A stretch of DNA of 63,399 bases from Gallionellaceae bacterium (GTDB lineage: Bacteria; Pseudomonadota; Gammaproteobacteria; Burkholderiales; Gallionellaceae). Positions within the stretch are counted from its first letter, which is position 1; every line of letters starts with the position of its first letter. Below the pieces are notes generated by a model. That model saw only the letters and a list, made by a program, of their open reading frames with translations. It was not told where the DNA came from and did no database searches. The translations under genes were made by a program, and so were the position numbers. Location of the stretch: contig JAUQWW010000075.1 of the NCBI GenBank assembly GCA_030834965.1, positions 1 through 63,399 of the forward strand, given 5' to 3'. This document shows positions 1 to 9,540 of the stretch, piece after piece.

Positions 1-2307
1 CTCAATATCTTCCGCAAGATTCTTCCCCAGGTTTCGCAAACCGAGCAGGAGGCGCTGGATGCGGGCACGGTGTGGTGGGATGGCGAGCTGTTCAGCGGCC
101 ATCCTGACTGGCGCAAGCTGCTGAGATATCCGAAGCCGGCGTTTACTCCGGAGGAGCAGTCCTTCCTCGACAACGAAACCGATACTCTGTGCGCGATGCT
201 GGACGACTGGGACATTACGCATGTACGCCAGGATTTGTCGCCGGAGGTGTGGCAGTACATCAAGGACAAAGGCTTCTTCGGCATGGTCATCCCGAAGGAA
301 TATGGCGGGCTGGGATTCTCTGCACTGGCGCATTCTGCGGTGGTGACCAAGGTGGGGTCACGCAGCGCGACGGCAGCGGTGACGGTGATGGTACCGAATT
401 CGCTGGGCCCGGCAGAGCTACTGCTGCACTACGGCACGCAGGAGCAGAAGGACAAATATCTGCGCCGGCTCGCGAAGGGACAGGAGGTGCCTTGCTTTGC
501 GCTGACCGGGCCGTTCGCCGGTTCCGATGCGGGGGCCATTCCTGATGTTGGCATCGTATGTCGCGGCGAATTCAACGGCCAGCCGGATGTGCTCGGCCTT
601 CGCGTCACGTGGGAGAAGCGCTACATCACGCTCGCGCCCGTGGCGACGCTGCTCGGGCTCGCGTTCAAGCTGTACGACCCGGATCATCTGCTTGGCCCGC
701 AGGTATCGCGCGGCATCACCCTTGCGCTGATTCCCACCGATACGCCCGGCGTGCAGATCGGACGGCGCCACTTTCCGCTCAACTCAGCGTTCCAGAACGG
801 CCCGACGCAGGGCAAGGACGTGTTCATCCCGATGGAGTACATCATCGGCGGACAGGAGCGCATCGGCCAGGGCTGGCGCATGCTGATGGAATGCCTTGCA
901 GCGGGGCGCTCGATTTCGCTGCCGGCCAGCGCCACGGGCGGGGCCAAGCTGGCGGCGCGCACCAGCGGGGCATACGGGCGGGTGCGCAAGCAGTTCAAGA
1001 TGCCCATCGGCAAGTTCGAGGGCGTGGAAGAAGCGCTGGCGCGCATCGGCGGCAACACCTACATGATGGACGCGGCGCGGGTGATGACGACCGTGGCGGT
1101 GGACATGGGCGAGAAGCCGTCGGTGATTTCCGCCATCGTCAAATATCACTGCACCGAGCGCGGTCGTGCGGTCGTGAACGACGCGATGGACGTGCATGGC
1201 GGCAAGGGCATCTGCATGGGGCCGAGCAATTATCTGGCGCGCGGCTATCAGCAGATCCCCATCGGCATCACGGTCGAAGGCGCCAACATCCTCACGCGCA
1301 GCATGATCATCTTCGGGCAGGGCGCGATCCGCTCCCATCCTTACGTGCTCAAGGAAATCCAGGCGGCGCATGACAGCGATGCGGAACGTGCGGTGCATAA
1401 TTTCGATGCGGCGCTATTCGGCCACCTCAGCTTCAGCATGTGCAATGCGGCGCGCGCGCTGGTGTTCGGGCTGACCGGCGCGCATGGCATTCCTGTGCCA
1501 GGCGGGGCGGAAACGCAACGTTACTACAAGCAGCTGACGCGCTACTCTGCGGCGTTTGCGCTGGCCGCGGATGTATCCATGCTGGTGCTGGGCGGCAGCC
1601 TCAAGCGGCGCGAAAAAATCTCGGCGCGTCTGGGCGACGTGCTGAGCCAGCTATACCTGTGTTCGGCCACGCTGAAACGCTTCGAGGATGATGGCCGTCC
1701 GGCGGAAGATCTGCCGCTGCTGCACTGGTCCATGCAGGATGCGCTGTACCGGATACAGGTGGCGCTGGACGGCGTGCTGAAGAACTTTCCCAGCCGTCTC
1801 GCTGCGCTGCTCTTGCGCGCACTCATATTTCCACTCGGGCGTTGTCTCGCACCGCCGTCGGATGAACTGGGGCATCAGGTGGCTGCGTTGTTGCTGCAAC
1901 CCGGCCCAGCGCGCGACCGCCTTACTGCGGGCATGTATCTGCCGAAGGCGCGTGGCAGAGATCGCCTTGCGCCTTCCCCTCTCCTCAATCCTCTCCCGCA
2001 AGCGAGAGAGGAAGCAAACGAACCGCTACGCGAATCTTGTATTTACGATGAGAACGATGCGGTGGGTGCGCTGGAAGCCGCGCTACTCAGCACGCTGGCA
2101 TGCGAACCACTGCAAGGGAAAGTTGAGGCGGCGCGCAAGGCCGGACAAGTAAAATCACTGGATGAACTGTTGCGCATTGCCGAGGCACGCGACAGCGGCG
2201 TCATCAATGCCGAGGAAGCCTTGCTGCTGGAGCGTGACTATGCGCTGCGGCGCAAAGTCGTCATGGTGGATGACTTTGCGCCGGAGCAGCTGCGAGTAAG
2301 TGCGTAG
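1..2307 (+). CDS. fadE: FadE-type acyl-CoA dehydrogenase, 5' end missing
   Basis: The reading frame is open from base 1, so the start lies outside the window. FadE catalyses the first, FAD-dependent dehydrogenation of acyl-CoA in beta-oxidation. The text closely follows enterobacterial FadE: the [13 protein letters not shown] start region, [52 protein letters not shown] and [22 protein letters not shown]. The first 23 codons visible already match the family, which is why a GTG at 70 is not taken as the start. Roughly 50-75 N-terminal residues are missing. Near the C-terminus (about 1973-2014) a proline-rich stretch is encoded by a palindromic repeat that FadE homologues lack. It is first in a beta-oxidation gene row, 45 bases before the SDR gene. 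Confidence 0.95.
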   Translation, partial: LNIFRKILPQVSQTEQEALDAGTVWWDGELFSGHPDWRKLLRYPKPAFTPEEQSFLDNETDTLCAMLDDWDITHVRQDLSPEVWQYIKDKGFFGMVIPKEYGGLGFSALAHSAVVTKVGSRSATAAVTVMVPNSLGPAELLLHYGTQEQKDKYLRRLAKGQEVPCFALTGPFAGSDAGAIPDVGIVCRGEFNGQPDVLGLRVTWEKRYITLAPVATLLGLAFKLYDPDHLLGPQVSRGITLALIPTDTPGVQIGRRHFPLNSAFQNGPTQGKDVFIPMEYIIGGQERIGQGWRMLMECLAAGRSISLPASATGGAKLAARTSGAYGRVRKQFKMPIGKFEGVEEALARIGGNTYMMDAARVMTTVAVDMGEKPSVISAIVKYHCTERGRAVVNDAMDVHGGKGICMGPSNYLARGYQQIPIGITVEGANILTRSMIIFGQGAIRSHPYVLKEIQAAHDSDAERAVHNFDAALFGHLSFSMCNAARALVFGLTGAHGIPVPGGAETQRYYKQLTRYSAAFALAADVSMLVLGGSLKRREKISARLGDVLSQLYLCSATLKRFEDDGRPAEDLPLLHWSMQDALYRIQVALDGVLKNFPSRLAALLLRALIFPLGRCLAPPSDELGHQVAALLLQPGPARDRLTAGMYLPKARGRDRLAPSPLLNPLPQAREEANEPLRESCIYDENDAVGALEAALLSTLACEPLQGKVEAARKAGQVKSLDELLRIAEARDSGVINAEEALLLERDYALRRKVVMVDDFAPEQLRVSA
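1973..2014. repeat. Palindromic repeat in frame inside fadE
   Basis: A CT-rich then GA-rich palindrome (CTCTC-CCGCAAGC-GAGAG core) is read through as [14 protein letters not shown]. It belongs to the same family as the copy at 8314-8374 inside the fadN-like gene, but is more degenerate. The frame is kept, so the host protein gains a loop near its C-terminus. Confidence 0.75.
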
Positions 2308-2352
2308 GTGGAAATCGGCAGCTGAGTCGCTTTCAAGGCCAAACAGAAAAAC

Positions 2353-3189
2353 ATGACTGACCTGCGCGGCAAAACCCTCTTCATCACCGGCGCGAGCCGG
2401 GGCATCGGGCGCGAGATCGCGCTGCGCTGCGCGCGCGACGGGGCGAATGTGGTGATTACCGGCAAGACGGCGGAGGCGCATGCCAGGCTGCCCGGCACCA
2501 TACACAGCGTGGCTGCCGAAGTGGAGCAGGCGGGCGGCAGGGCGCTGGCGATCCAGCTCGATGTGCGCGACGAAGCGGCGCTGAAGCAAGCGGTCGATCA
2601 CGCGGCGCAGCATTTCGGTGGCATTGATGTGCTGGTCAACAATGCCAGCGCGATCAGCCTCACGAATACGCTGGACACTTCGGCCAAGAAGCTCGACCTG
2701 ATGTGGAACGTGAACATGCGCGCTACTTTTCTCGCTTCGCAGGCGTGCATTCGCTTTCTCAGAAAATCCGCCAACCCGCACATCCTCACGCTGTCGCCTC
2801 CGCTCAATCTGGATGCGAAATGGTTTGCGCCGCATGTGGCATACAGCATCTCAAAATACGGCATGAGCCTGTGTGCGCTGGGCATGGCGCGCGAGCTTGC
2901 CGCCGATGGTATCGCGGTGAATTGCCTGTGGCCGCGCACTACCATCGCTACCGCTGCCGTTGAATTCAATTTTCCCGAGGCCATACTGCATGCCTCGCGC
3001 AAGCCGGCCATCGTGGCGGATGCGGCGCATTGCATCCTGACGCGCGGCAGCCGTGACTGCACCGGAAATTTTTTCGTGGACGAAGAGGTGCTGCGTGATG
3101 CGGGGGTGGTGGATTTCGGGCAATATGCGGTGATGCCGGGTGCGCCGTTGTATGGCGATTTGTTTTTGGAAAATGATAAAAACATCTAA
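2353..3189 (+). CDS. Short-chain dehydrogenase/reductase (SDR)
   Basis: A 278-residue NAD(P)-dependent oxidoreductase. The Rossmann motif TGASRGIG is at about residues 12-19, NNAS at about 97, and the catalytic YSISKYG (YxxxK) at about 165. The sequence resembles the hydroxysteroid dehydrogenase-like (HSDL2-type) SDRs found beside fatty-acid genes. The substrate cannot be read from sequence; a 3-hydroxyacyl or branched acyl substrate is an inference from context. The TAA stop is the first three bases of a 114-base inverted-repeat element (3187-3300). Confidence 0.85.
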   Translation: MTDLRGKTLFITGASRGIGREIALRCARDGANVVITGKTAEAHARLPGTIHSVAAEVEQAGGRALAIQLDVRDEAALKQAVDHAAQHFGGIDVLVNNASAISLTNTLDTSAKKLDLMWNVNMRATFLASQACIRFLRKSANPHILTLSPPLNLDAKWFAPHVAYSISKYGMSLCALGMARELAADGIAVNCLWPRTTIATAAVEFNFPEAILHASRKPAIVADAAHCILTRGSRDCTGNFFVDEEVLRDAGVVDFGQYAVMPGAPLYGDLFLENDKNI

Positions 3190-3300
3190 CCCCTCCCAGC
3201 CTCCCCTTGTGCGAGCATCCGCTTCGCGGATTGCCTGCTTGACCCACTTCAGGGGAGGAGCAGTGTTCCTCCCCTGACAAGGGGAGGCTGGGAGGGGTTA
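3187..3300. mobile_element. MITE-like element with perfect 24-bp terminal inverted repeats
   Basis: Left end 3187-3210 (starts TAACCCCTCCCAGCC) and right end 3277-3300 are perfect inverted copies of 24 bases. Inside are two further hairpins: ATCCGC-TTC-GCGGAT, and CAGGGGAGGA with its complement separated by 7 bases. There is no coding capacity. It starts exactly at the stop codon of the SDR gene and ends 16 bases before the fadD start. Transcribed as RNA it would form a very stable structure between the two genes. Confidence 0.85.
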
Positions 3301-3316
3301 GTGCTTGGAGACTTTC

Positions 3317-5122
3317 ATGCCGGACAACACAGATAACATCATCAAACCGGATGTCGCCGTCACGCTGCATGGGCTGTTCCTGGAGCGGATAAAGCGCACG
3401 CCGGATAACGTCGCGTATCGTTATTTCGACATGCAACAGGAGACCTGGGAATCGCTGACCTGGGCGCAGATGCGTGACCACGTGGCGCGTTGGCAGGCCG
3501 CATTGCTGAGCGAGAATCTGGCGGCGGGCGACCGCGTTGCCATCATGCTGCGCAACTGCCCGCAATGGGTGATGTTCGAGCAGGCGGCAATGTCGCTGGG
3601 CCTGGTGGTGGTGCCGCTATATGTGGTGGATCGTCCCGACAACGTGGCGTACATCATCAACAATGCCGAGGTGAAAGTGCTGCTGTTCGAGAACGGCGAG
3701 CAGTGGCAGGCGCTGAGTACGGTGCGCGAGCAGCTGGGTTGCGTGCAGCGTTTTGTCAGTCTGAGAAAGGTCGTGGGGAATGATGAACCTCGGCTCCAGT
3801 GCGCCGACGAGTGGTTGCCCGCGCAGGCCGCACTTCAACCAGAACGCGCGCGCAATCGCGACGAACTGGCCACCATCATGTACACCTCGGGCACGACCGG
3901 CAAGCCCAAGGGCGTGATGCTGTCGCACCACAACATCGTATACAACGCTTACGCCGGGCTGCTGACCTTTCCGGTCAACACGGAAGATACCATGTTGTCC
4001 TTCCTGCCGCTGTCGCACGCCTTCGAGCGCACGGCGGGCTACTACATGAGCATGATGGCCGGGGCGGCGGTGGCCTATGCGCGCTCCATCCCTCTGCTGG
4101 CAGATGATCTGAAAATCATCCGTCCGACGATACTGGTCTCCGTGCCGCGCATCTACGAGCGGATCTACGCCGCCATCCATGCCAAGCTGGATGAGGCGCC
4201 GCCGTTGCGGCACAAGCTTTTCACGCTTGCGGTGGATGTCGGCTGGGATGTGTTCGAACACCAGCAGGGGAGAAGTGCGTGGCATCCCAAATTGCTGCTC
4301 TGGCCCCTCCTGAAAAAGCTGGTGGCAGACAAGGTAATGGACCGGCTGGGTGGGCGCTTGCGCCTGTCCATCAGCGGCGGCGCCGCGTTGCCGCCCAAGG
4401 TGTCGCGTTTGTTCATCGCGCTCGGCCTGCCGCTGGTGCAGGGATACGGCATGACCGAGACCAGCCCGGTGGTGAGCGTAAACCGCGTCAACCATAATTA
4501 TCCGTCCACCGTCGGGCAGCCATTGGAAGGCATCGAGGTACGCATCGGCGAGCAGAATGCGCTGCTGGTGAGAGGGCCATGCAACATGCTGGGCTACTGG
4601 AACAATTCCGAGGCGACGGCGGCGATCATGGACAAGGACGGCTGGCTGAATACCGGCGACACCGCGTCCATCAGCGCGAGCGGCCACATCTCCATCACCG
4701 GGCGGCTGAAGGAAATCATCGTGATGTCCAATGGCGAGAAGGTACCGCCTGCGGACATGGAGGCCGCCATCCTGCGCGATCCGCTGTTCGAGCAGGTGAT
4801 GGTGCATGGTGAGGGGCATCCGTATCTGGTCGTGCTGGCGGTTCTGAACGCGGAGAACTGGCAGCGCTTCGCGCAGGAAGTCGGCGTGCGCGCCGACATG
4901 CCGGAGTCGCTGCGCGATACGCGCGTCGAGCAGCAGGTGTTGCGCCGCATTGCAGAGCAGATCACGGAATTTCCGGGTTACGCCAAGGTGCGCCGCGTGT
5001 TGCTGCTGACAGAGCCGTGGAGCATCGAGAATGGCCTGTTGACACCCACGCTGAAAATCAAGCGCGCGCCGGTGGTGGCGCGTTTCGCCACAGAAATTGA
5101 GCAGCTTTATCAGGGGCACTGA
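3317..5122 (+). CDS. fadD: Long-chain acyl-CoA synthetase (AMP-forming)
   Basis: A 601-residue ANL-superfamily enzyme that activates fatty acids to acyl-CoA through an acyl-adenylate. The P-loop-like TIMYTSGTTGKPKGVMLSH is at about residue 195, the adenylate-binding QGYGMTETSPVVS at about 375, and the C-terminal GRLKEIIVMSNGEKV hinge region follows. It resembles the FAA1/AMP-forming long-chain ligases rather than E. coli FadD in detail. ATG 3317 is chosen over an in-frame TTG at 3305 because GGAG at 3308-3311 sits at the right distance. It ends two bases before the thioesterase start. Confidence 0.93.
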   Translation: MPDNTDNIIKPDVAVTLHGLFLERIKRTPDNVAYRYFDMQQETWESLTWAQMRDHVARWQAALLSENLAAGDRVAIMLRNCPQWVMFEQAAMSLGLVVVPLYVVDRPDNVAYIINNAEVKVLLFENGEQWQALSTVREQLGCVQRFVSLRKVVGNDEPRLQCADEWLPAQAALQPERARNRDELATIMYTSGTTGKPKGVMLSHHNIVYNAYAGLLTFPVNTEDTMLSFLPLSHAFERTAGYYMSMMAGAAVAYARSIPLLADDLKIIRPTILVSVPRIYERIYAAIHAKLDEAPPLRHKLFTLAVDVGWDVFEHQQGRSAWHPKLLLWPLLKKLVADKVMDRLGGRLRLSISGGAALPPKVSRLFIALGLPLVQGYGMTETSPVVSVNRVNHNYPSTVGQPLEGIEVRIGEQNALLVRGPCNMLGYWNNSEATAAIMDKDGWLNTGDTASISASGHISITGRLKEIIVMSNGEKVPPADMEAAILRDPLFEQVMVHGEGHPYLVVLAVLNAENWQRFAQEVGVRADMPESLRDTRVEQQVLRRIAEQITEFPGYAKVRRVLLLTEPWSIENGLLTPTLKIKRAPVVARFATEIEQLYQGH

Positions 5123-5123
5123 T

Positions 5124-5528
5124 ATGCACGAGGAGCAATTGAATGCGACCTTGCCACAACGCGAGCCGACCATCCGTGTGGCAGCGATGCCTTCTGATGC
5201 CAATTACACGGGCGATATTTTTGGAGGCTGGCTGATGGGGCAAGTGGATATCGCGGGCAGCATTCCCGCGTTGCATCGCGCCAAGGGTCGTGTGGCAACC
5301 GTGGCAGTAAATTCATTTGTATTCAAGCAGCCGATCTTTGTCGGCGATGTGGTGAGTTTCTATACCCGGATCGTGAAGGTGGGGACTACCTCAATCACCG
5401 TAGAAGTCGAAGTCTATGCGCAGCGCGACCCGGCCAAACCGACCTGCGTGAAGGTGACTGAGGCGACGCTTACCTATGTTGCGGTAGGAGAAGATCGCAA
5501 GCCGCGTCTTGTGCCGCCTGCCGATTGA
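5124..5528 (+). CDS. Acyl-CoA thioesterase, hotdog fold (YciA-like)
   Basis: A 134-residue single-hotdog protein. RVAAMPSDANYTGDIFGGWLMGQVDIAGSIPA is the typical YciA/BFIT start with the catalytic Asn/Asp region, followed by VNSFVFKQPIFVGDVVSFYTRI. It hydrolyses acyl-CoA to free acid and CoA, probably relieving CoA trapping. ATG 5124 is one base past the fadD stop and has a GGGG-type ribosome site inside fadD; the longer frame from 5097 lies within fadD. Context makes it part of the beta-oxidation operon. Confidence 0.9.
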   Translation: MHEEQLNATLPQREPTIRVAAMPSDANYTGDIFGGWLMGQVDIAGSIPALHRAKGRVATVAVNSFVFKQPIFVGDVVSFYTRIVKVGTTSITVEVEVYAQRDPAKPTCVKVTEATLTYVAVGEDRKPRLVPPAD

Positions 5529-5565
5529 AGAGATGATTACGCGGAATAATGGGAGGATTTTGATC

Positions 5566-6942
5566 ATGGATACAAAGAGAAAAATCATGAAATTCGAGAA
5601 AGCCGTGTTGCGGTGTTCGGTTGCGGCAGCGCTGGCTGCCTTGTCCGGGACGGTGTCAGCATCAGGCTTTGCATTGATAGAGCAGAACGCAAGCGGCCTG
5701 GGTAATGCCTATGCGGGCGGCGCGGCGAGCGCCGAAGACGCCAGCACCATTTTCTTCAACCCTGCCGGGATGTCGCGCCTGAGCGGCAAGCAGGTGGTGG
5801 TGGCGGCCCATGTAATCACGCCATCCGCGCAGTTCAGCAATACCGCCTCGACGACTCCCGATCCCATATACGGTTTCGTGGCGGCGCCGGTTGGCGGGGA
5901 TGCAGGCAGCACGGCTGTCGTGCCGAGTGCTTATTTTATGTGGACGATCAATCCCGAATTGAGTGCCGGTGTCGGCTTGGGTGCGCCGTTCGGACTCAAG
6001 ACTGAATACGACGCCAACTGGATGGGGCGTTTTCACGCCATCAAGTCAGAAATCAAGACCATAAACATAAATCCCAGTGTGGCCTACAAAGTGAACGACA
6101 GCGTGTCTATTGGAGCAGGCGTCAACTGGCAGCGAATCGAGGCGACGCTGACCAAGGCAGTTAACTATGCGGCTTTCGGAGCGGCGGGGGGCACGGAGGG
6201 CAGCAATAATCTCGAGGGCAGCGACAGCACATGGGGTTATAACCTGGGGGCGCTGTTTAATGTCAATCCGAACACGACGGTTGGCGTGGCCTATCGCTCT
6301 GCAATGAATTACAAGATATCAGGCACGGCTGCCTATTACGGACGCACCGCAGGGCTGGATGGCTTAATTGCCGGGGGAAACGTGTTGCTCAACCAGCAAA
6401 TTGGGGATAGCTCATTTACTGCTGATATTGAATTGCCGGCAACATTTTCTCTTGCGCTGAAATATCAGCCCAATGCCCAATGGGATATTTTGGCTGATGC
6501 GACTCAGACAGAGTGGAGCTCGATACAATCCCTCGATTTATATCGCAGCAGCGGAATTGCGAGTGGGCTTAGTCTGGAAAGCGTGCCTTTTAAATGGCGT
6601 GATACATGGCGCGTCGGAGTGGGGGCGAACCATCACTACAATGAAAAATGGACGGCTCGCGTAGGAGTGGCGTATGACCAGACGCCGACTTCCGATACGT
6701 ACCGTATCGCGCGCGTGCCTGACAGCGACCGCACCTGGCTTTCGCTCGGCGCACAATGCAAGACGGGTAAAGGAGCCGCGTTCGATTTTTCCTACGCGCA
6801 CCTGTTCATGAAGGACGCGGCGCTCAACATGAACGGGCCTCCGGCGTTGTTACCTGCGCAGGTAACGGGCCGGGGTGCGTTGATCGGTAACTACAGCAAC
6901 CAGGTGGATATCCTGAGCGTGCAGTACACACGCAGCTTTTAG
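5566..6942 (+). CDS. FadL/OmpP1/TodX-family outer-membrane fatty acid channel
   Basis: A 458-residue outer-membrane beta-barrel. A signal peptide (hydrophobic AALAALSGTVSAS after a lysine-rich start) is followed by the FadL hallmark SGFALIEQNASGLGNAYAGG and FFNPAGMSRLSGKQ, then alternating beta strands ending in an aromatic YTRSF. It lets hydrophobic substrates, probably long-chain fatty acids, cross the outer membrane. ATG 5566 has GGGAGG 9 bases upstream; ATG 5587 is an alternative. Downstream, 6955-6981 can pair (AAGGGA with TCCCTT) before the next gene. Confidence 0.92.
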   Translation: MDTKRKIMKFEKAVLRCSVAAALAALSGTVSASGFALIEQNASGLGNAYAGGAASAEDASTIFFNPAGMSRLSGKQVVVAAHVITPSAQFSNTASTTPDPIYGFVAAPVGGDAGSTAVVPSAYFMWTINPELSAGVGLGAPFGLKTEYDANWMGRFHAIKSEIKTININPSVAYKVNDSVSIGAGVNWQRIEATLTKAVNYAAFGAAGGTEGSNNLEGSDSTWGYNLGALFNVNPNTTVGVAYRSAMNYKISGTAAYYGRTAGLDGLIAGGNVLLNQQIGDSSFTADIELPATFSLALKYQPNAQWDILADATQTEWSSIQSLDLYRSSGIASGLSLESVPFKWRDTWRVGVGANHHYNEKWTARVGVAYDQTPTSDTYRIARVPDSDRTWLSLGAQCKTGKGAAFDFSYAHLFMKDAALNMNGPPALLPAQVTGRGALIGNYSNQVDILSVQYTRSF

Positions 6943-6999
6943 TTGGTAGTTTAAAAAGGGAGAGCGCAGGCTTTCCCTTCTTGTTTCTGGAGATGAAAT

Positions 7000-9540
7000 A
7001 TGGGTGAGAATTTCGTTGTGCGCAAGGCTGCGGTTCTGGGGGCGGGGGTCATGGGTGCACAGATTGCGGCGCACCTGGTCAACGCCAATGTGGAAACGCT
7101 GCTGTTCGAGCTGCCCGCGAAAGAGGGCGACCCAAACGGCAATGTAAAGAAGGCGCTGGAAGGCCTGAAAAAGCTGGACCCCAGCCCGCTGGCCAGCCCC
7201 GCCAAGCTCACCTGCATCCAGCCCGCCAACTACGAGCAGCACCTGGAAAAATTACGCGAGTGCGACTTGGTGATCGAAGCCATTGCCGAGCGCATCGACT
7301 GGAAGTCCGACCTGTACCGCAAGGTCGCGCCGCATCTCGGCGCGCGTACCATTTTTGCCAGCAACACTTCCGGCCTTTCCATCAATACGCTCGCTCAAGC
7401 CTTTCCCGAAGAACTTCGCCATCGCTTCTGCGGCATCCACTTCTTCAATCCGCCGCGTTACATGCACCTGGTCGAGCTGATTGCCTGCGCCGGCACCGAT
7501 GCCGCACTGCTCGATAACCTTGAAGAATTTCTTGTCTCCACGCTGGGCAAGGGCGTGGTGCGCACCAAGGATACCCCCAACTTCATCGCCAATCGCATCG
7601 GCGTGTTTTCCATGCTGGCCACCAAGCACCACGCGCAGGCGTTCGGCCTCGGTTTCGATACCGTGGATGCGCTGACGGGGCGCTATCTCGGCCGCCCCAA
7701 GAGCGCCACGTTCCGTACGCTGGACGTGGTGGGGCTGGACGTGTTCGCGCACGTCGTCAACACCATGCGCGAGAATCTGACTGACGATCCGTGGCACAAG
7801 CACTTCGAGCTGCCCGGCTGGTTCAATCGCCTGGTGGATCAGGGCGCGCTGGGACAGAAGGCCAAGCGCGGCGTGTACCAGAAGATCGGCAAGGAAATTC
7901 ATGTGCTGGATATCCACACGGATGCCTACCGCCTCTCCGACAGCAAGGTGGACGATGCGGTGAAGGAGATTCTGCGCGAACGGGATTGGGCGAAAAAACT
8001 TGCCGGACTGCGCAGCAATCCGCACCCGCAGGCACAGTTCCTGTGGGCGGCGTTCCGCGATGTGTTCCACTATTGCGCGCTGCAACTGGAGAGCATCGCC
8101 GACAACGCGCGCGACCTCGATTTCGCCGTGCGCTGGGGCTTCGGCTGGGACAACGGCCCGTTTGAAATCTGGCAGGCTGCGGGCTGGCAGCAAGTGGCGG
8201 GCTGGATCAGCGCGGATATCGCGGCGGGCAAGAGCATGGCAACCGTGTCGTTGCCAGCATGGGTGACAGAGCCAAGCCGCGCCGGCGTGCACACCGCGCA
8301 AGGTTCATTCGCACCCTCTCCCCTAACCCCTCTCCCGCAAGCGGGAGAGGGAGGAGCGCAGCGGAGGGAGAGGGAGCCGCAGTATCAGCCTCGCTCCCAA
8401 CTTTCCGTCTACCGCCGCCAGCTCTTCCCCGACCGCCTGCTCGGCGAAGCCGCGCATTACGGCGAGACCATCTTCGAGAACGACTCGCTGCGCATGTGGC
8501 ACACCGGCGACGACATCGCCATCCTCAGCTTCAAGACCAAGATGCACGCCATCAGCAACGAAGTGCTGGACGGCATCCTGCGCGCAGTGGATGAGGCCGA
8601 GGCGCATTGGAGTGCATTGATCATCTGGCAGACCGAAGCGCCGTTCTCCGCCGGCGCGCACCTGCTGCAGTTGATGCAGGGCGTGCAGGAAGCGAGTGGT
8701 GATCAGCCTGCTGGGTTATTCGACAAGCTCAAGGGCGCGGCACAGCGCGTCAAATACACCGTGGCAGGCGGCGGCGGGCTGGGTGAGATCGTGAATGCGG
8801 CAACCGGCAACGTGCCGCACGTGGAAGAAGTTGTCGCCAAGTTCCAGCAGGTCTCGCAACGGCTGAGATATGCGCAGGTGCCGACCATCGCGGCGGTGTA
8901 CGGCCTGGCACTGGGCGGCGGCTGCGAATTTTCCATCCATTGCACGCGCATCGTTGCCTCGCTGGAAACCTACATCGGCCTGGTCGAAGTCGGCGTCGGC
9001 CTGCTGCCCGCAGGCGGCGGCTGCAAGGAAATGGCATTGCGCGCAGCAAATGAAGCCAGAGGTGGCGACATCTTCCCGCACCTCAAGCGCTACTTCCAGC
9101 AGATCGCCATGGGCGAAGTCGCCAAGAGCGCGGAGCTTGCACGCGACATGGGCTACCTGCGTTCATCGGATCGCATCGTGCTGAATCAATATGAGTTGCT
9201 GCACGTCGCCAAACAGGAAGCGCTGGCACTTACCGCCACCGCCTATCGCCCGCCCTTGCAACCGCGCCAGATCCCCGTGGCCGGACGCACCGGCATCGCC
9301 ACCCTCAAGGCCGCGATGGTCAACATGCTCGAAGGCGGTTTCATCTCCGAGCACGACTACAACATTGGGTGCCGCATCGCCGAGACCATGTGCGGCGGCG
9401 ACGTGGAAGCGGGCAGCCTGGTGGATGAACAATGGCTGCTTGATCTGGAGCGCCATCACTTCATGCAACTGCTGGCGACGGAGAAGACCAGGGCGAGGGT
9501 GGAGTACATGTTGAAGAATGGGAAACCGTTGCGGAATTGA
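7000..9540 (+). CDS. 3-hydroxyacyl-CoA dehydrogenase / enoyl-CoA hydratase, FadN-type
   Basis: An 846-residue bifunctional beta-oxidation enzyme. The NAD-binding dehydrogenase comes first (AVLGAGVMGAQIAAHLVNA at about 8-26, then HFFNPPRYMHLVE and KDTPNFIANRIG). The hydratase/isomerase domain is C-terminal (QVPTIAAVYGLALGGGCEFSIHC at about 625). This order is the reverse of FadB/FadJ and matches Bacillus FadN. ATG 7000 has GGAG at 6989. Residues about 438-460 (APSPLTPLPQAGEGG and flanks) come from an inserted palindromic repeat in the linker between the domains. Its last 23 bases overlap the start assigned to the nuclease-helicase gene. Confidence 0.93.
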   Translation: MGENFVVRKAAVLGAGVMGAQIAAHLVNANVETLLFELPAKEGDPNGNVKKALEGLKKLDPSPLASPAKLTCIQPANYEQHLEKLRECDLVIEAIAERIDWKSDLYRKVAPHLGARTIFASNTSGLSINTLAQAFPEELRHRFCGIHFFNPPRYMHLVELIACAGTDAALLDNLEEFLVSTLGKGVVRTKDTPNFIANRIGVFSMLATKHHAQAFGLGFDTVDALTGRYLGRPKSATFRTLDVVGLDVFAHVVNTMRENLTDDPWHKHFELPGWFNRLVDQGALGQKAKRGVYQKIGKEIHVLDIHTDAYRLSDSKVDDAVKEILRERDWAKKLAGLRSNPHPQAQFLWAAFRDVFHYCALQLESIADNARDLDFAVRWGFGWDNGPFEIWQAAGWQQVAGWISADIAAGKSMATVSLPAWVTEPSRAGVHTAQGSFAPSPLTPLPQAGEGGAQRREREPQYQPRSQLSVYRRQLFPDRLLGEAAHYGETIFENDSLRMWHTGDDIAILSFKTKMHAISNEVLDGILRAVDEAEAHWSALIIWQTEAPFSAGAHLLQLMQGVQEASGDQPAGLFDKLKGAAQRVKYTVAGGGGLGEIVNAATGNVPHVEEVVAKFQQVSQRLRYAQVPTIAAVYGLALGGGCEFSIHCTRIVASLETYIGLVEVGVGLLPAGGGCKEMALRAANEARGGDIFPHLKRYFQQIAMGEVAKSAELARDMGYLRSSDRIVLNQYELLHVAKQEALALTATAYRPPLQPRQIPVAGRTGIATLKAAMVNMLEGGFISEHDYNIGCRIAETMCGGDVEAGSLVDEQWLLDLERHHFMQLLATEKTRARVEYMLKNGKPLRN
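8314..8374. repeat. Palindromic repeat in frame inside the fadN-like gene
   Basis: A core perfect palindrome CCTCTCCCGC-AA-GCGGGAGAGG (8329-8350) lies inside an outer pair CCCTCTCCC / GGGAGAGGG (8314-8322, 8366-8374). It is translated as a proline/glycine-rich linker between the dehydrogenase and hydratase domains. Related copies lie in fadE (about 1973-2014) and uup (about 49496-49531). Confidence 0.85.

Noticed and set aside
3617-5203. A 528-codon antisense frame over fadD
   Set aside because: No recognisable domain; the sense strand is a clear acyl-CoA synthetase.
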